From NCBI GenBank assembly GCA_024811115.1, contig JAKOGH010000678.1:1-11501 (forward strand): a stretch of 11,501 nt of DNA, in the 5' to 3' direction. A program made the position numbers and the translations under genes. The notes beneath the pieces were generated by a model. That model ran no database searches. It saw nothing but the letters and a program-made list of their open reading frames with translations, and had not been told where the DNA came from. Source of the stretch: Terana coerulea. Taxonomy: Eukaryota; Basidiomycota; Agaricomycetes; Polyporales; Phanerochaetaceae. Positions 1-8,635 of the stretch are shown piece by piece. Within the stretch, counting starts at the first letter, position 1. The number at the start of each line of letters is the position of its first letter.

Positions 1-208
1 GCGCAAGTCGGATGCACGCCCAGACGCGCCCAGCCAAGGATGCATGGTCTGCACTCTTCTGGTCGGATTAACCATGCTGTAGAGCCTTGAATTTACAGCT
101 AAGAGAAATTGCAGACATACTGGCTTGGTTCCGTGACCTAAACCCATATCGGCGTCCTCTTGTCGGCCTGAATCGTCTGATCCTCTGAGTCTCTTGAGGT
201 TTCACTCT

Positions 209-824
209 TCACATAGGATGTGGGACAGTGAACGGGTCTTCGCCAAATCCCTGAACGTATTGAAAGTTGGTCGTCTGCGACTCTAGAGCTCCGCTCGAGG
301 CACAGAGCCTATTGACCTGCTAGCAGTACGCCGGTCAGATATAAAAGCGTAGCTTGAGTGAACAGATAACTTACTTGTGAATACAAAGATCCAAAGTTAC
401 TACAACACTCCGCAGCGTTCGCTCCTGGGGAAGCATGCCGGCGCAATCATGGTGTCCGCTGTGCGTGGTCTGGGACGGGTCGTACTACTGCGTCGGAGTC
501 ATCGGCAGACATGAGTACTAGTTGTCGACCTCACAGAGGGTGTTGATAGAAGTACACATAGTGAGGAGGGGGCTAGCAGAGACTATTCTTGGTGCACTCG
601 CTTCCTCGCATGGGTGGTGGCATGGTCGCATGGTGCTGGCGCTACTGACGAGTGAGTGAAGTTCACCAACGGACGTCGGCGATATCAACGCCGCCCAAAA
701 CGGCAACCCTGCCCGGGAGCGCTTCGGCATATTCACCACCTTGTCTAGGGTCTCGGCGCGTAGCTACATTCACCATCACATTCACTAGCACCACCTTACC
801 ACCACTTTCGTTGGTGATCAACAA
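209..824 (-). pseudogene. Unassigned, apparently broken multi-exon gene (fragments)
   Basis: I do not recognise the product. Three pieces on the minus strand look coding by third-position G/C. At 824-663 an open frame of 53 residues contains VVLVNVMVNVATRRD and ends GGVDIADVRW before a stop; an overlapping second frame stays open from the ATG at 730 to 518. At 512-447 a frame starts MSADDSDAVVRPVPDH and stops at a TGA (449-447). The same frame resumes at 446-375 (ends NFGSLYSQ). A canonical intron follows at 374-317 (GTAAGT donor, CTGAC, GCAG). It splices in phase 0 to a last exon, 316-209, ending GFGEDPFTVPHPM and a TGA stop. The good splice site, joined frame and codon bias argue for a real gene; the internal stop and frame changes argue that it is damaged or mis-sequenced. 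How the 5' pieces join is unresolved. Confidence 0.4.
317..374 (-). other. Spliceosomal intron in the unassigned gene
   Basis: Read on the minus strand this 58-base segment begins GTAAGT, has CTGAC about 20 bases before its end and closes with TGCTAGCAG. Removing it joins two open frames in phase 0 (…SLYSQ to VNRLC…). It matches the size and signals of the introns in the better-supported genes here. Confidence 0.6.
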
Positions 825-1178
825 TCATCACCATCTAAGTTCGTAACTGTAGCGGCTTTTCGGGCTCACAGTGGTCAATGCCAGTGGAAGTGGAGGACTG
901 GGTTCAAGTTGGGCATTTCACCGCATGCAGCCTTTACCGCGTTATAGAAGCAGAGCATGAGAGACTGATGCACAACTTGAATTACAAACAGAATTCATTA
1001 CGTGTGAAAATAAGGATATGGTGTGTATGCCATTGTTAAGTACAGGTTCTGCAACTGGCAGCTGCAAAGCGGCTCGGAGTCGTGTGTGCGTCATACTAAT
1101 CAAACTCGAAGCCCTAGCAGTTCTACTATGCGGTAAACAGGGAAAGAGGGAGTTTGATGAAACCAAGCTCTGGAGAGA
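825..1178. other. Intergenic, no gene seen
   Basis: This stretch lies between the 3' end of the membrane-protein gene and the unassigned fragments downstream on the same strand. It has lower G+C than the flanks, short unconvincing open frames on both strands and no clear intron pair. It presumably holds the 3' untranslated region of the membrane-protein gene and whatever promoter served the fragments. Confidence 0.5.
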
Positions 1179-2232
1179 CTACGCTGTCATCTTGCTAGCC
1201 GGAAGTGGTGACCGCGACCGCGATCGAATGTTGCTTGTAGAGGAACCGTAGTGCAACTGAGGCACATCGAGCCGTGCAGACTTCGAGTCAGCATCTGGCT
1301 CGTCCATGCGTGCATATGGCCCGGTCTTGCTTGTCGAGTAGGACAGTCTTCCCGGGCGCGGCGACAGCTCTGTCGCATACACAGAATTTGGGTCAAACGA
1401 GTGTCGCTCTGAAGGTAAAGCATTGAAATGAGTATTATAATGCTCTGGGAAGTATTGTATTAACGCACCTTTATGACTACGCAGTCGTTTACGAAAGACA
1501 TAGAGCGCAGCTGCAATGATAGCTACCAGACCCAGCACGCCACAGACTGTTCCAGCGACTATCGCGGCGATGTTTCTGTGATTCGACGACGGGGACGCCA
1601 GATTACCGTCGATTGACGCAGGACTCGAATTAGGACTAGTTTCCTTCGCAGCAGCTTGAGGTATGTAGTAGCTGAATTCTGCATCAGAGATATCAAGTGC
1701 TCGGTCGGTTTCCCCACGTACGCAATCTCTGTGATATGCAGACCGGGTTGCGGGCCGTCCTCCATCCCATTGGTAGTATTCACCAGCGTCGCCAGTGTCT
1801 CGAGCACCATCGTGTGCGTGCCGTTCTCGAGGGCAAGGTCAACGAGCACCTCGCATTCCGAGGTCGGGGAGGTGAGGTTGTACAGGAAAGCGGGGAGGCC
1901 GTCGACGAGGACTCCGACGAGCCCGCTCGCGTTATTCTTAACGCCCGACACCTGCACACGATTCCCTGCATAGGCCACCAGTCAGCCACTCTATCGGTAA
2001 AACCGAGGGGATACGTACCGGTGAATGCGAATGCCGCAGAGGCACCCGACGCGTTCGTGAAATAGTCGATCGTGTCCAGCCCGCAGGCGTCGAAGCGCAC
2101 GGAGCCCCACGCGGACTGAGGCGTGTAGACGACGTCCGTGCTCAGCGCCACGAGACCCGTCGTCGCGTTAGCGGGCGCAGCGGCAACAGCCCCCGAGGCC
2201 AGGAGCAGAGCGGAGAGTAGCGTGGTGAACAT
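1179..2232 (-). CDS. Single-pass membrane protein with signal peptide and glycosylated ectodomain
   Basis: Three exons: 2232-2019, 1965-1722 and 1671-1179. The introns are 2018-1966 (GTACGT…ATGCAG) and 1721-1672 (GTACGT…ATTCAG), and the joined frame gives 316 residues. Residues 1-19 (MFTTLLSALLLASGAVAAA) are a signal peptide. The ectodomain (about 20-186) has several N-glycosylation sequons (for example N22, N60, N83, N101, N118), Cys50 and Cys109, and a stretch AFTGNRVQVSGV resembling the FTGT-x-V-x-V-G strand common in basidiomycete membrane proteins with a beta-sandwich ectodomain. A Ser/Pro/Asn-rich stalk precedes one helix at about 187-212 (IAAIVAGTVCGVLGLVAIIA), followed by a basic stop-transfer (RKRLRSHK) and a polar Ser/Arg-rich cytoplasmic tail. 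Type I topology with the N-terminus outside is inferred. The second acceptor is chosen because it alone keeps frame with the membrane helix. Ligand and role are unknown; a cell-surface sensor is only a guess. Confidence 0.85.
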
Positions 2233-2670
2233 GTCGGGAGCAGGTAGGCGTTCGACGTCAAGCTTGCGTTTAAGTCCGCAGCCTTATGAGTAGACCCCCT
2301 TTTCCCCCTGCTCGGAACTCTTGCATGTCTAACTATACCCACAACCTCGCACACGGAGGTCCCTGATGTACGGTTACCTCATCGCCCCATGCATTCGCAT
2401 ATACACATCGGGATCAGCGGACGAGGCCCAGCAATAGACTCAGGCGCTCCGAGAGTAGGTGACATCTCCCAGGCACGTAGTAGGCATCTACGTCAAGTGT
2501 GGGTATGAGATCCAAGGTACGACAGAGTATCTGCACGATAGACTTACACTCACTGATGTCGGGTCTGACCCCTTGGAGTGTTCAGACTGGTATGACGTGC
2601 GTGAATAGGTAGCATGCATTATAGGCTGGTATGCGATGAAGTATCCTGATAAATTAGATGCTGTATGTCG
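2233..2670. other. Intergenic region between two minus-strand genes
   Basis: It should contain the promoter and 5' leader of the membrane-protein gene and the 3' untranslated region of the Hsp70 gene. A TATA-like TATAGTT lies on the minus strand about 100 bases ahead of the ATG at 2232. No convincing coding frame, RNA gene or repeat was seen. Confidence 0.5.
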
Positions 2671-5586
2671 TCAAAATCTACTACAACTCCTCGCGCGGCG
2701 GCCGCGAGCTCTCCGTCTTCTCCCCGCGGGCGTGCTCGTGCTCGTCGCCGTACTCGTCGCCGTCGTGCTTGTGCTCTTCGTCGCCTTCTTCTTCGGCGCC
2801 TTCTTCTTCACGAGCTTCTGCAGCGCCGTCTCGAGCACCTTCGCGCGCGCGTACAGCTCCGCAGACTCGACGGCCGGGTCCTCGTACATCTTGACGCGCT
2901 TCTGCTGCTCGACGACCTCGTTCAGCCACGTCTCGTGCTCCCGGAGCGCCTTCTCGAGCGCGCCGAGCTCCTCCTTCGTGTACTTCGACGGCTCGCCGCT
3001 GCCGTCGCCGGCCGCGAGCTCCTCGAGCTTGATCTTCTCGTCCGTGAGGAACATGCGCGTCGCCCAGTTCCACTTTTGGCTGTTGTTGAGCGCGATCGGG
3101 AACTCCTTGATCTCGGCGTATCTGTGCGTGATGGGCGACTCCAATTTCCTGCAGTCATGACTCTTAGCAATGAGCTCGAGAGAAAGCGCGGTGGACAGAC
3201 GTACTCAAGAGACGACCGCTTCTCAACGTATTCCGTCGTGCTCGCGTCGTCGCCGAGATCGGACAGCCACGCGAATGCCTCATCGAGCTTCTCGCCCATC
3301 GCCTGCCGCTCGCCCTCCTGCGAGCACTTGCGGAACGGCGTCTCGCCCTCCTCCGAGAGGAGATCCCGCACACGGTACAGATAGCCCTCGAGCGCGTTGC
3401 GCGCCTCCTCCCGCCGCCGCTTCCCCGCCTCGGACAGGTCGATCGCGCGCAGCCGGTCGCGTGCGGTGCGCTTCTCCGCGACGGACATCGGCGGCACGGA
3501 CGCCAGCTTGATGTCGAGCTCTAGCGGGATCGTGTCCTTCACCGCGGCCTTCTCCTTCTCCTTCTCCTTCTCCTTGGCGTCGGCGGCCTCGGTCGCGGAC
3601 GCGGATGCGCTGTCGGACGACGCCGTCTCGCTGCGCGCCGCGGTCTCGCGCTCACTGTCGGTGCCAGAGGCAGACGAGGAGCCTGCGCCGAATAGGCCCT
3701 TAAGCTTGCCGGTGAGCGAGTCGTCCTTGATCTCTCCGTACGCGACCGCATCTTGGACGGACGCGAATCCAGATTCGGAGAGGACGACGGTCGCCTTAAT
3801 AACGGGGTCTGTCGCTCCTGCGTCGGTCAAGTTCTTGAGCGCCTCTGGGATGCCCTTGATATGCGCCTCAATAAGGTCCGTAGGATATCCCCTGTGTGCC
3901 TCGTCAGTCCAAGCACAATCGTGTAGAAAGCGGTGTTACGTACGATGCGGCAGAGCTCTTATATGCGAGCTTCAGCGCGAAGTCGTCCTTACGGCGGAAC
4001 GTCAGCGTCTTCTTGCTTCCGTGCTTTGAGCCTGCGGGAAAGACGAGCGTGTTGATGGTCCGCGTCTTGGAGTTCTCAGACTTGGCTTCGGAGGTGTAAG
4101 AGACTTGGATATCGTAGGTAGCGATGTCTGTGATGCGAATATCCTTGGTCTTGAACTGGCGACTAAGACCGGCACCGTAGAGGCCGGCCCCTGTTGCAGG
4201 GTTCAGCTATGCTCTGTGATGGCGGATTTGAGACGTACCAAGGACAGCAGCTTCGTCCGCGTTCACGTTACGAGCAATCTTGGACTCCCCGACGGCCCTT
4301 TCGACAGCGGTTTGGATCATGGGTGTCCGGGAGGCTCCGCCTGTCAGGATTACGCTCGTGATATTTTCCTGGGTAACATATGATGAGTACACTGGTTGGG
4401 TGTGCGCATAGGAAAGTGCGTACCAAGCCGAGACCAGCGTTGGAAAGAGCCTCGAAAATAGGCTTGGCGTACCGAAGTTTCAAATCTTTGCATGCGTTTT
4501 CGAAATCGTTGCGAGAGACCTTCGACCTGTAATCAATGTCCCAAGCCAAGCTCTCGACCTGAGACAGCGTCAGCACAACAGCCGCACGCATACAGCCACA
4601 TCTTTCCGCACCGATGTCGACGCTTCCGCGTTCGCACTCAAAATGCCTTTCACCCGTCCAGCCTCTTTCCAGAGCTTCGCCATGCCACGCTTGTCCTGCC
4701 GGATGCCCTTCTTATGCTTCTTGTTAAAGTCGTTAATGAGGATCTCTCTCAGGCGGCGGTCGAGCTCCGTGCCGCTCGTCGTCCTGTCGTAGCCCACACC
4801 CTTGATCGTAATCGAGGTCGCCGTGTCCTTCTTCGTGTTGCCCGGCACGCGCTGAACGCCGCGACGGTGGCGCGGATCGACGACGCGCCGGCGTCGTAGA
4901 TGACGTGGTACTCGGGCTCCTCGGCAAACGTGCGCGTCATCGCGTAGTTGACCGCGACCGCGCTGCCGTCGTGGATGAGCGCGAGCGTGCGCATCCCAGC
5001 GATCTCAACCGCGTCGACGACGGCGTCGCGCTCGTGCTGCGTGTAGAACGGCGGGACGGTCAGGATCACGTCCGTCACCTTCTCGTGCGCGGCCGCCTCC
5101 GCGAGCTCGCGCACGTAGCTGAGCTGCATCCCGACCAGCTCCTCGACGCTCCACTCGGTGCCGTCTGGTCTCCGCACGGCGACGGTGCCGCGCGCGGTTT
5201 CGAGGATGTCGGCGGTGGATATCGACGTGTAGAAAGCAGCGTTTTGGGAGCCAAAGGGCGCAGCTTGGAGGTACTTCAGATTCGAGAAGATATCTGTCGG
5301 GAAGCGTCCGGCCTGTGAAGCGTTAGGAAACTCAATGGGCTGCAACTCGGCAACTCACGAGGTTGAACGCGTCCCCACCAAACACCCTATCCTCCTTCTT
5401 CCACCCGACAGTCGACTGAATCTTCCGCTTCGAGTTTCTATCTAGCAGGACGTCGAATGGCACGCCGGGTGACATCAGCGACGCCTTGATCCAGTCCGAG
5501 CCGTAGTCTATCGCGAGGACGGAGGCCAGCGCATTTTGGGTGAAGGTCGTCAGAAATAAGAGAATGAAAGCGATAAACCGATTCAT
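2671..5586 (-). CDS. LHS1: ER-lumen Hsp70-family chaperone, Lhs1/HYOU1 (Grp170) type, frame-broken as read
   Basis: Exons: 5586-5359, 5312-4612, 4558-4424, 4368-4239, 4190-3944, 3891-3205 and 3148-2671, separated by six canonical introns of 46-56 bases. Residues 1-21 are a signal peptide. The ATPase domain shows the Hsp70 landmarks LAIDYGSDWIKASL (phosphate 1, about 24-37), VIYDAGASSIRATV (phosphate 2, about 213), and ILTGGASRTP followed by VNADEAAVLG (adenosine/connect, about 362-400). A beta domain, a low-complexity Ser/Ala then Lys-Glu linker, and a long helical C-terminal domain (EKRTARDRLRAIDL, ETWLNEVVEQQKRVKMYEDP) follow, as in Lhs1/Grp170. These proteins act in the ER lumen as holdases and nucleotide-exchange factors for BiP/Kar2. 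Exon 2 is one base short (701), so the frame breaks near 4848 between ATVAAFS and GNTKKDTATS. As read the C-terminus is RSCSRF; one shift later it would be REEL, ending at 2681. Predicted length if intact is about 865-868 residues, normal for the family. Confidence 0.9.
2681..2760 (-). other. Alternative C-terminal frame of the Hsp70 gene ending in REEL
   Basis: Family members in the ER lumen normally end in an HDEL-like tetrapeptide (HDEL in yeast Lhs1, NDEL in human HYOU1, from memory). The continuous frame here ends in an Arg-rich tail with no such signal. The frame one base over has almost perfect G/C third positions and ends EKTESSRPPREEL then TAG at 2681. A missing G in the run at 2722-2725 (CCCC on the plus strand) would join STSTPAG to that tail. 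The shift site and its cause are inference. Confidence 0.5.
3549..3572. repeat. CTTCTC hexamer repeat inside the Hsp70 gene
   Basis: Four tandem CTTCTC units on the plus strand encode an alternating Lys-Glu run (KEKEKEKEK) in the linker between the beta domain and the helical C-terminal domain of the chaperone. Whole-unit length changes would keep the frame. Confidence 0.8.
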
Positions 5587-5697
5587 GGCGACCGCTGGAG
5601 CATGAAGAAGGGACAGAGGAGGGCGGAGGCGGGCGGCGGATGTAATGTAAGTGCAGGATGAGACACGAAGACACGTCGACGGACACGTATATCGGTG

Positions 5698-5703
5698 CAC
5701 GTG
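5698..5703 (-). promoter_or_regulatory. CACGTG (G-box/E-box) upstream of the Hsp70 gene
   Basis: A palindromic CACGTG sits 112 bases upstream of the chaperone ATG at 5586, within GCACGTGGC. Its ACGTG core is shared with unfolded-protein-response elements bound by Hac1/Xbp1-type bZIP factors, but the flanks do not match a full published element, and CACGTG is also a bHLH site. Induction by ER stress is known for the family; this site as its cause is a guess. Confidence 0.3.
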
Positions 5704-6409
5704 GCGCCCATGTGGCTGTTCCGACATTGATCCCGTCGTTTGGCGCCAGCCTGGTGGCGTTTTTACGCCTTTTCGTTTCGTTCGTTACCGGTGCATACCA
5801 CAACAACGTGGCCTTACTTCACAAATCCAGCTGCAGAGGTTTTCATGAAAACACAGGGAACATCATTACATGACCAGTGTACAACCTCTCGATTTGCCAT
5901 CACTGCTTTTTATGAAAATGCGCTGCGGGTCCGACACCATCGCAGTCCTAAGAGCTTTTCCAACTGCGGAGCACTGCCATTCATTAGTGGAATGAATGAG
6001 ACTGAATATGCCGAGACCCCGTTTATTCTTACGTGCTGTTTAGGTTGATTGGTCTGGCCTTGTCTCCTAGACCGAGCCCTTGCCCAGGCCATTTCGCTGC
6101 TCTTCGACTTTTTGTTACCCGTTGCCTTAGGTTGTCAATCCTTAGTAGTGCGTGCGCACTGAAGCTCACCCATCACACCTGAAGTACCGTGAGACTGGAT
6201 GGTAAGTACGACCAACAAGATCTAGATTGTGAGATTGTTCTTTGCGACCGCCGCATGCCCGGTGTATTGTCCACAGAGATTGTGGATGACGTGCCAACCA
6301 CGCATGCAGAGCGCAGGACTCATTAAAGCATAATCTTAGGGCCGTTGACACATACTTACGCAAGCAATGTAAAGCAATGTATATCTTGCACACCTTGCAG
6401 AGTAGTTAG

Positions 6410-6433
6410 ATCCTTAGCTATAACACTAAGGAT
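6410..6433. repeat. Perfect 8-bp hairpin ATCCTTAG/CTAAGGAT
   Basis: ATCCTTAG at 6410-6417 and CTAAGGAT at 6426-6433 flank an 8-base loop. The same ATCCTTAG also occurs at 6138-6145. A near-tandem ten-base repeat (CAAGCAATGT, AAAGCAATGT) lies just upstream at 6361-6380. No function can be assigned, and no gene end is evident here. Confidence 0.5.
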
Positions 6434-6598
6434 TAGTCAGACAACCACCGTGAGACATTCACCTGAAAGATCTGACTGCGGCTCCCATTCCGTAATCCCT
6501 CCACAAAATAATTAACAATGAGCCAGAATCCGCACGCCGCGTACTATCGTCGGCACCGTTGCGACCAAGCTTGCTGAAATGTTGTAGAATGCTTGACC

Positions 6599-6880
6599 AT
6601 GTTGGTGGAGGTTTGCCACGGCAACCGCCAAAATGCCGAGCGCGCTATGCCGGCTGGTCAAGCGCCCGCCAATGCAGCGACTGCAGCGACGAGCTCTTGG
6701 TCATTATCTTCACCGCCTTTCACTCTCATTTCCACCCTCTTTCTTGGCCTAGGCACATACTGTATCCTCTTTGAATATCTTGGAACTTTCGACACCAGGG
6801 ATAAGCCGACAATTACACCAAAGCGGGCGGAGCCGCCGCCGCCGCCGCCACCCCCAGGACTGACGCCATCGCCCAAGTGA
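6599..6880 (+). CDS. Doubtful small ORF with one hydrophobic segment and Pro-rich tail
   Basis: A 93-residue single-exon frame starts at the ATG in GACCATG. A polar Ala-rich N-terminus precedes one hydrophobic stretch, FTLISTLFLGLGTYCILF (about residues 46-63), long enough for a membrane helix. The tail is Pro-rich (eight prolines in a row, then LTPSPK) and is encoded partly by a GCC repeat. Codon third positions are less biased than in the solid genes, there is no recognisable family, and the frame could be chance. A mitochondrial or ER tail-type small membrane protein is one possibility. Low confidence. Confidence 0.25.
   Translation: MLVEVCHGNRQNAERAMPAGQAPANAATAATSSWSLSSPPFTLISTLFLGLGTYCILFEYLGTFDTRDKPTITPKRAEPPPPPPPPGLTPSPK
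6832..6849. repeat. GCC trinucleotide repeat, six units
   Basis: Six perfect GCC units are followed by a C-rich run. In the doubtful small frame they encode consecutive prolines. Confidence 0.85.
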
Positions 6881-7384
6881 ATACATCGAAACCGCTGGAA
6901 ACGTCTTTGTTACTTGTCAAATGATTCCGTGATTGCTGAAGGAGATTGCTGCCGTAAGTCAACGACTCAGTTTACACATCCCGCAACGGACACACCGAGC
7001 GGCTGACTCAGAGCATGTTTTCTGCCTCCGCGCCGTGTTCCGCAGCGGCTGACGCGGGACCCTCTTGTGCATCCGCGCGGCGCCCGCCGCCGCGGCCGTC
7101 ATATTTACGTCGTCGCCGGGCCCTGGAGGCGTTTGTGAGCCCCTCCGCGCCCCCGATGCGGCCGTGCCGCAGGCGCAGGCGCCCGGCACACGCCCATCGG
7201 CTGACAGGGGCCTGCCCAATTCGAGACGTTGCCGAGCACGCTGGGGTCTGGGCCTGACTCAGCGCGCACCGCAACCGCCCTGTTGGGCGTATAAGTACCC
7301 GCCCGCTGCACGGAGGAGGCCGCAACTTTACCCCCGCATCGAAGCATCCAGAGCACCGTACATACGCATAACCCACGCACAACC
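6881..7384 (+). promoter_or_regulatory. Promoter region of the 7385 gene (two TGACTCA sites, CCAAT, TATA)
   Basis: TGACTCA, the AP-1/Gcn4-type bZIP site, is perfect at 7004-7010 and 7255-7261. CCAAT is at 7216-7220 and TATAAGT at 7290-7296, the latter 95 bases before the ATG. CGGCTGAC occurs three times in the same orientation (7000-7007, 7046-7053, 7198-7205). The start context is ACAACCATGA. The order bZIP site, CCAAT, TATA, leader, ATG makes a coherent RNA polymerase II promoter. Control by a Gcn4/CpcA-like factor is inferred from the motif only. Confidence 0.6.
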
Positions 7385-7975
7385 ATGAACGCATTCGCCT
7401 CCTCGTCCACCGCCGGCGCGTCGCTGTACTTGACGCCCAGCCGTAAACACTCCTCGAACGACAGCATCCCATCGCCGTACGATTTCCTCGTGCCTTCTGC
7501 GAGCTATTCACCGTGGGCGGCCGCACCAGCGGTGCAATACGACAACCGCGGCCGGCTGCAGGCGTTCGTGGAGACGTCCGAGCAGCGGCGCGTACGCACC
7601 GAGTTCATGCGCAAGCGCGAGTTCTCGCGGCGCATCAATGCATGGATCCAGGACTCGAGCTCAGAGGTATGTCAGTTGCACTTAATTGTGTTCAAGGCCA
7701 AGGCTGACAATCTTGTGTTACAGAGCCCGCGCAGTTCTGATCGCTCGTCCAAGTCTTCGGACACCGATTCGCTCCAAACCATCGACGAAGACGACGAGAC
7801 GGAGCCAGAGGTCATTTACTCGACATCCCCAGTGCCGTCGCGCTGGGGCCCCGCCGCGCCGCTGAACAGCGGCCTGCCCACGCGTAGCCTGTGCGGCTCG
7901 TCGCGAAAGTCTTCCGTCTCCTCGCTCTCGTCTATCTCAGAGGACTCGGAGGAGGTGCCCATGCCTTGCGTGTAA
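7385..7975 (+). CDS. Small Ser-rich protein of unknown function, two exons
   Basis: Exons 7385-7666 and 7724-7975 are joined by a 57-base intron (GTATGT donor, CTGAC at 7704-7708, TTACAG acceptor), giving 177 residues. The N-terminal part is Ser/Pro-rich (LYLTPSRKHSSNDSIPSPYD). The centre is basic and probably helical, with QRRVRTEFMRKREFSRRINAW. The C-terminal half is acidic and Ser-rich (KSSDTDSLQTIDEDDETEPE; SSRKSSVSSLSSISEDSEE). There is no signal peptide or membrane helix, so it is probably nuclear or cytosolic, and the many Ser/acidic tracts look like kinase targets. I do not recognise a named family; it resembles small basidiomycete-restricted proteins. The start is set by the ATG after a clear promoter. 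The intron is 19 codons long with no stop, so unspliced RNA would encode a 196-residue form. The gene is convergent with the minus-strand gene at 8500-9634. Confidence 0.8.
   Translation: MNAFASSSTAGASLYLTPSRKHSSNDSIPSPYDFLVPSASYSPWAAAPAVQYDNRGRLQAFVETSEQRRVRTEFMRKREFSRRINAWIQDSSSEVCQLHLIVFKAKADNLVLQSPRSSDRSSKSSDTDSLQTIDEDDETEPEVIYSTSPVPSRWGPAAPLNSGLPTRSLCGSSRKSSVSSLSSISEDSEEVPMPCV
7667..7723 (+). other. Frame-neutral intron of the 7385 gene
   Basis: This 57-base intron reads GTATGT at the donor and TTACAG at the acceptor, with CTGAC 15 bases before the acceptor AG. It sits in phase 0, has a length divisible by three and contains no stop in the coding frame. Retention would insert 19 mostly hydrophobic residues (start VCQLHLIVF) between the basic central segment and the acidic Ser-rich half. 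Confidence 0.75.
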
Positions 7976-8298
7976 GCACGCCATCGCTCCCGAGACGTCA
8001 ACACGTCTATCCCCGCGTCCACCACCGTGTATACGGTGGCCGGCACAGCACGAGCTATGCGCAGCTCACTTCCGCATTCGTCCGTGACCCGCAGGCCCGG
8101 CATAGTGGCATGCATCTCGCCCCGCCGGGTTACCTACCCACGCACGACGCAGAGCGGTCACACGAGCGGTCAGGAGAGTCATCGAAGGAGACACAACGGA
8201 CGTTCGCTCAACGCATGTATCATTCTGTACTCCACTCGGCCCTATTCTTAGCATACAATCCCTGTATCGATGGTGTTTTCATATACTCTTACCACTCA
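7976..8298. other. 3' flank between convergent genes, no gene seen
   Basis: It follows the stop codon of the 7385 gene and presumably contains its 3' untranslated region and end signals. Open frames here are short and lack splice sites or codon bias. No RNA gene was recognised. Confidence 0.5.
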
Positions 8299-8440
8299 AT
8301 TCCCACTCGTCATTCGAGTTGAATTCACTCTCTTCTTGGCAGGCCCTGGGCGAGAGCACATGAGCTTGCTATTGAGCGTACAGATCACATGAGGGAAGTG
8401 TGCATTTCCAATTTCAGGACGGTCTGTAGAGGTGAGACAA
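8299..8440 (+). repeat. Diverged tandem duplicate, copy 1
   Basis: About 140 bases that align to 8489-8635 in the same orientation. Shared blocks include CGTCATT-GAGTTGA-TTC, TCTT-TTGGCA, GGCGAGAGCACAT-AGC, CACATG-AGGAAG and GAGACAA. By eye, identity is roughly 65-75 percent with small gaps. Confidence 0.65.
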
Positions 8441-8488
8441 TGTAATGCAGTCACCATCATGCCCTATGCGAGTCCCTCAACGTTCTAC

Positions 8489-8635
8489 AATCACCACCGT
8501 CATTTGAGTTGAGTTCGTTGTCTTTTTGGCAACCCCGGCGAGAGCACATCAGCATGGCACTCAGCGCACTGACCACATGGAGGAAGGGGTTTATTTGAAA
8601 CCTGATGACAATCTATAGAGATCCACGAGACAAAG
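8489..8635 (+). repeat. Diverged tandem duplicate, copy 2
   Basis: Partner of 8299-8440, offset by about 190 bases. This copy overlaps the 3' end of the minus-strand gene 8500-9634 and includes an AATAAA on that strand (8590-8595), so the duplicated unit may be that gene's 3' untranslated region. Confidence 0.65.

Larger units (their letters stand above)
5587..6598. other. Intergenic region, promoter side of the Hsp70 gene
   Basis: No gene is supported on either strand. The first 150-200 bases are the likely promoter and leader of the chaperone gene. The rest is moderate in G+C with scattered short frames. One GTAAGT-type donor (plus 6200) and one on the minus strand (near 6360) occur without convincing branch point/acceptor partners or open flanking frames. 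Confidence 0.5.

Noticed and set aside
339..347. TATA-box-like ATATAAAAG on the plus strand, followed by a 28-codon frame at 435
   Set aside because: It lies within a well-formed minus-strand intron (its pyrimidine tract read in reverse), and the frame after it is short and overlaps minus-strand coding.
2665..3384. Long plus-strand and alternative minus-strand open frames across the chaperone gene
   Set aside because: G/C-rich third positions keep other frames open; they give Arg/Ala/Ser-rich low-complexity products and are shadows of the chaperone exons, apart from the short REEL end noted separately.
7008..7526. 172-codon minus-strand frame across the promoter of the 7385 gene
   Set aside because: Arg-rich composition typical of G/C-rich non-coding DNA, overlapping a coherent plus-strand promoter and the first exon.
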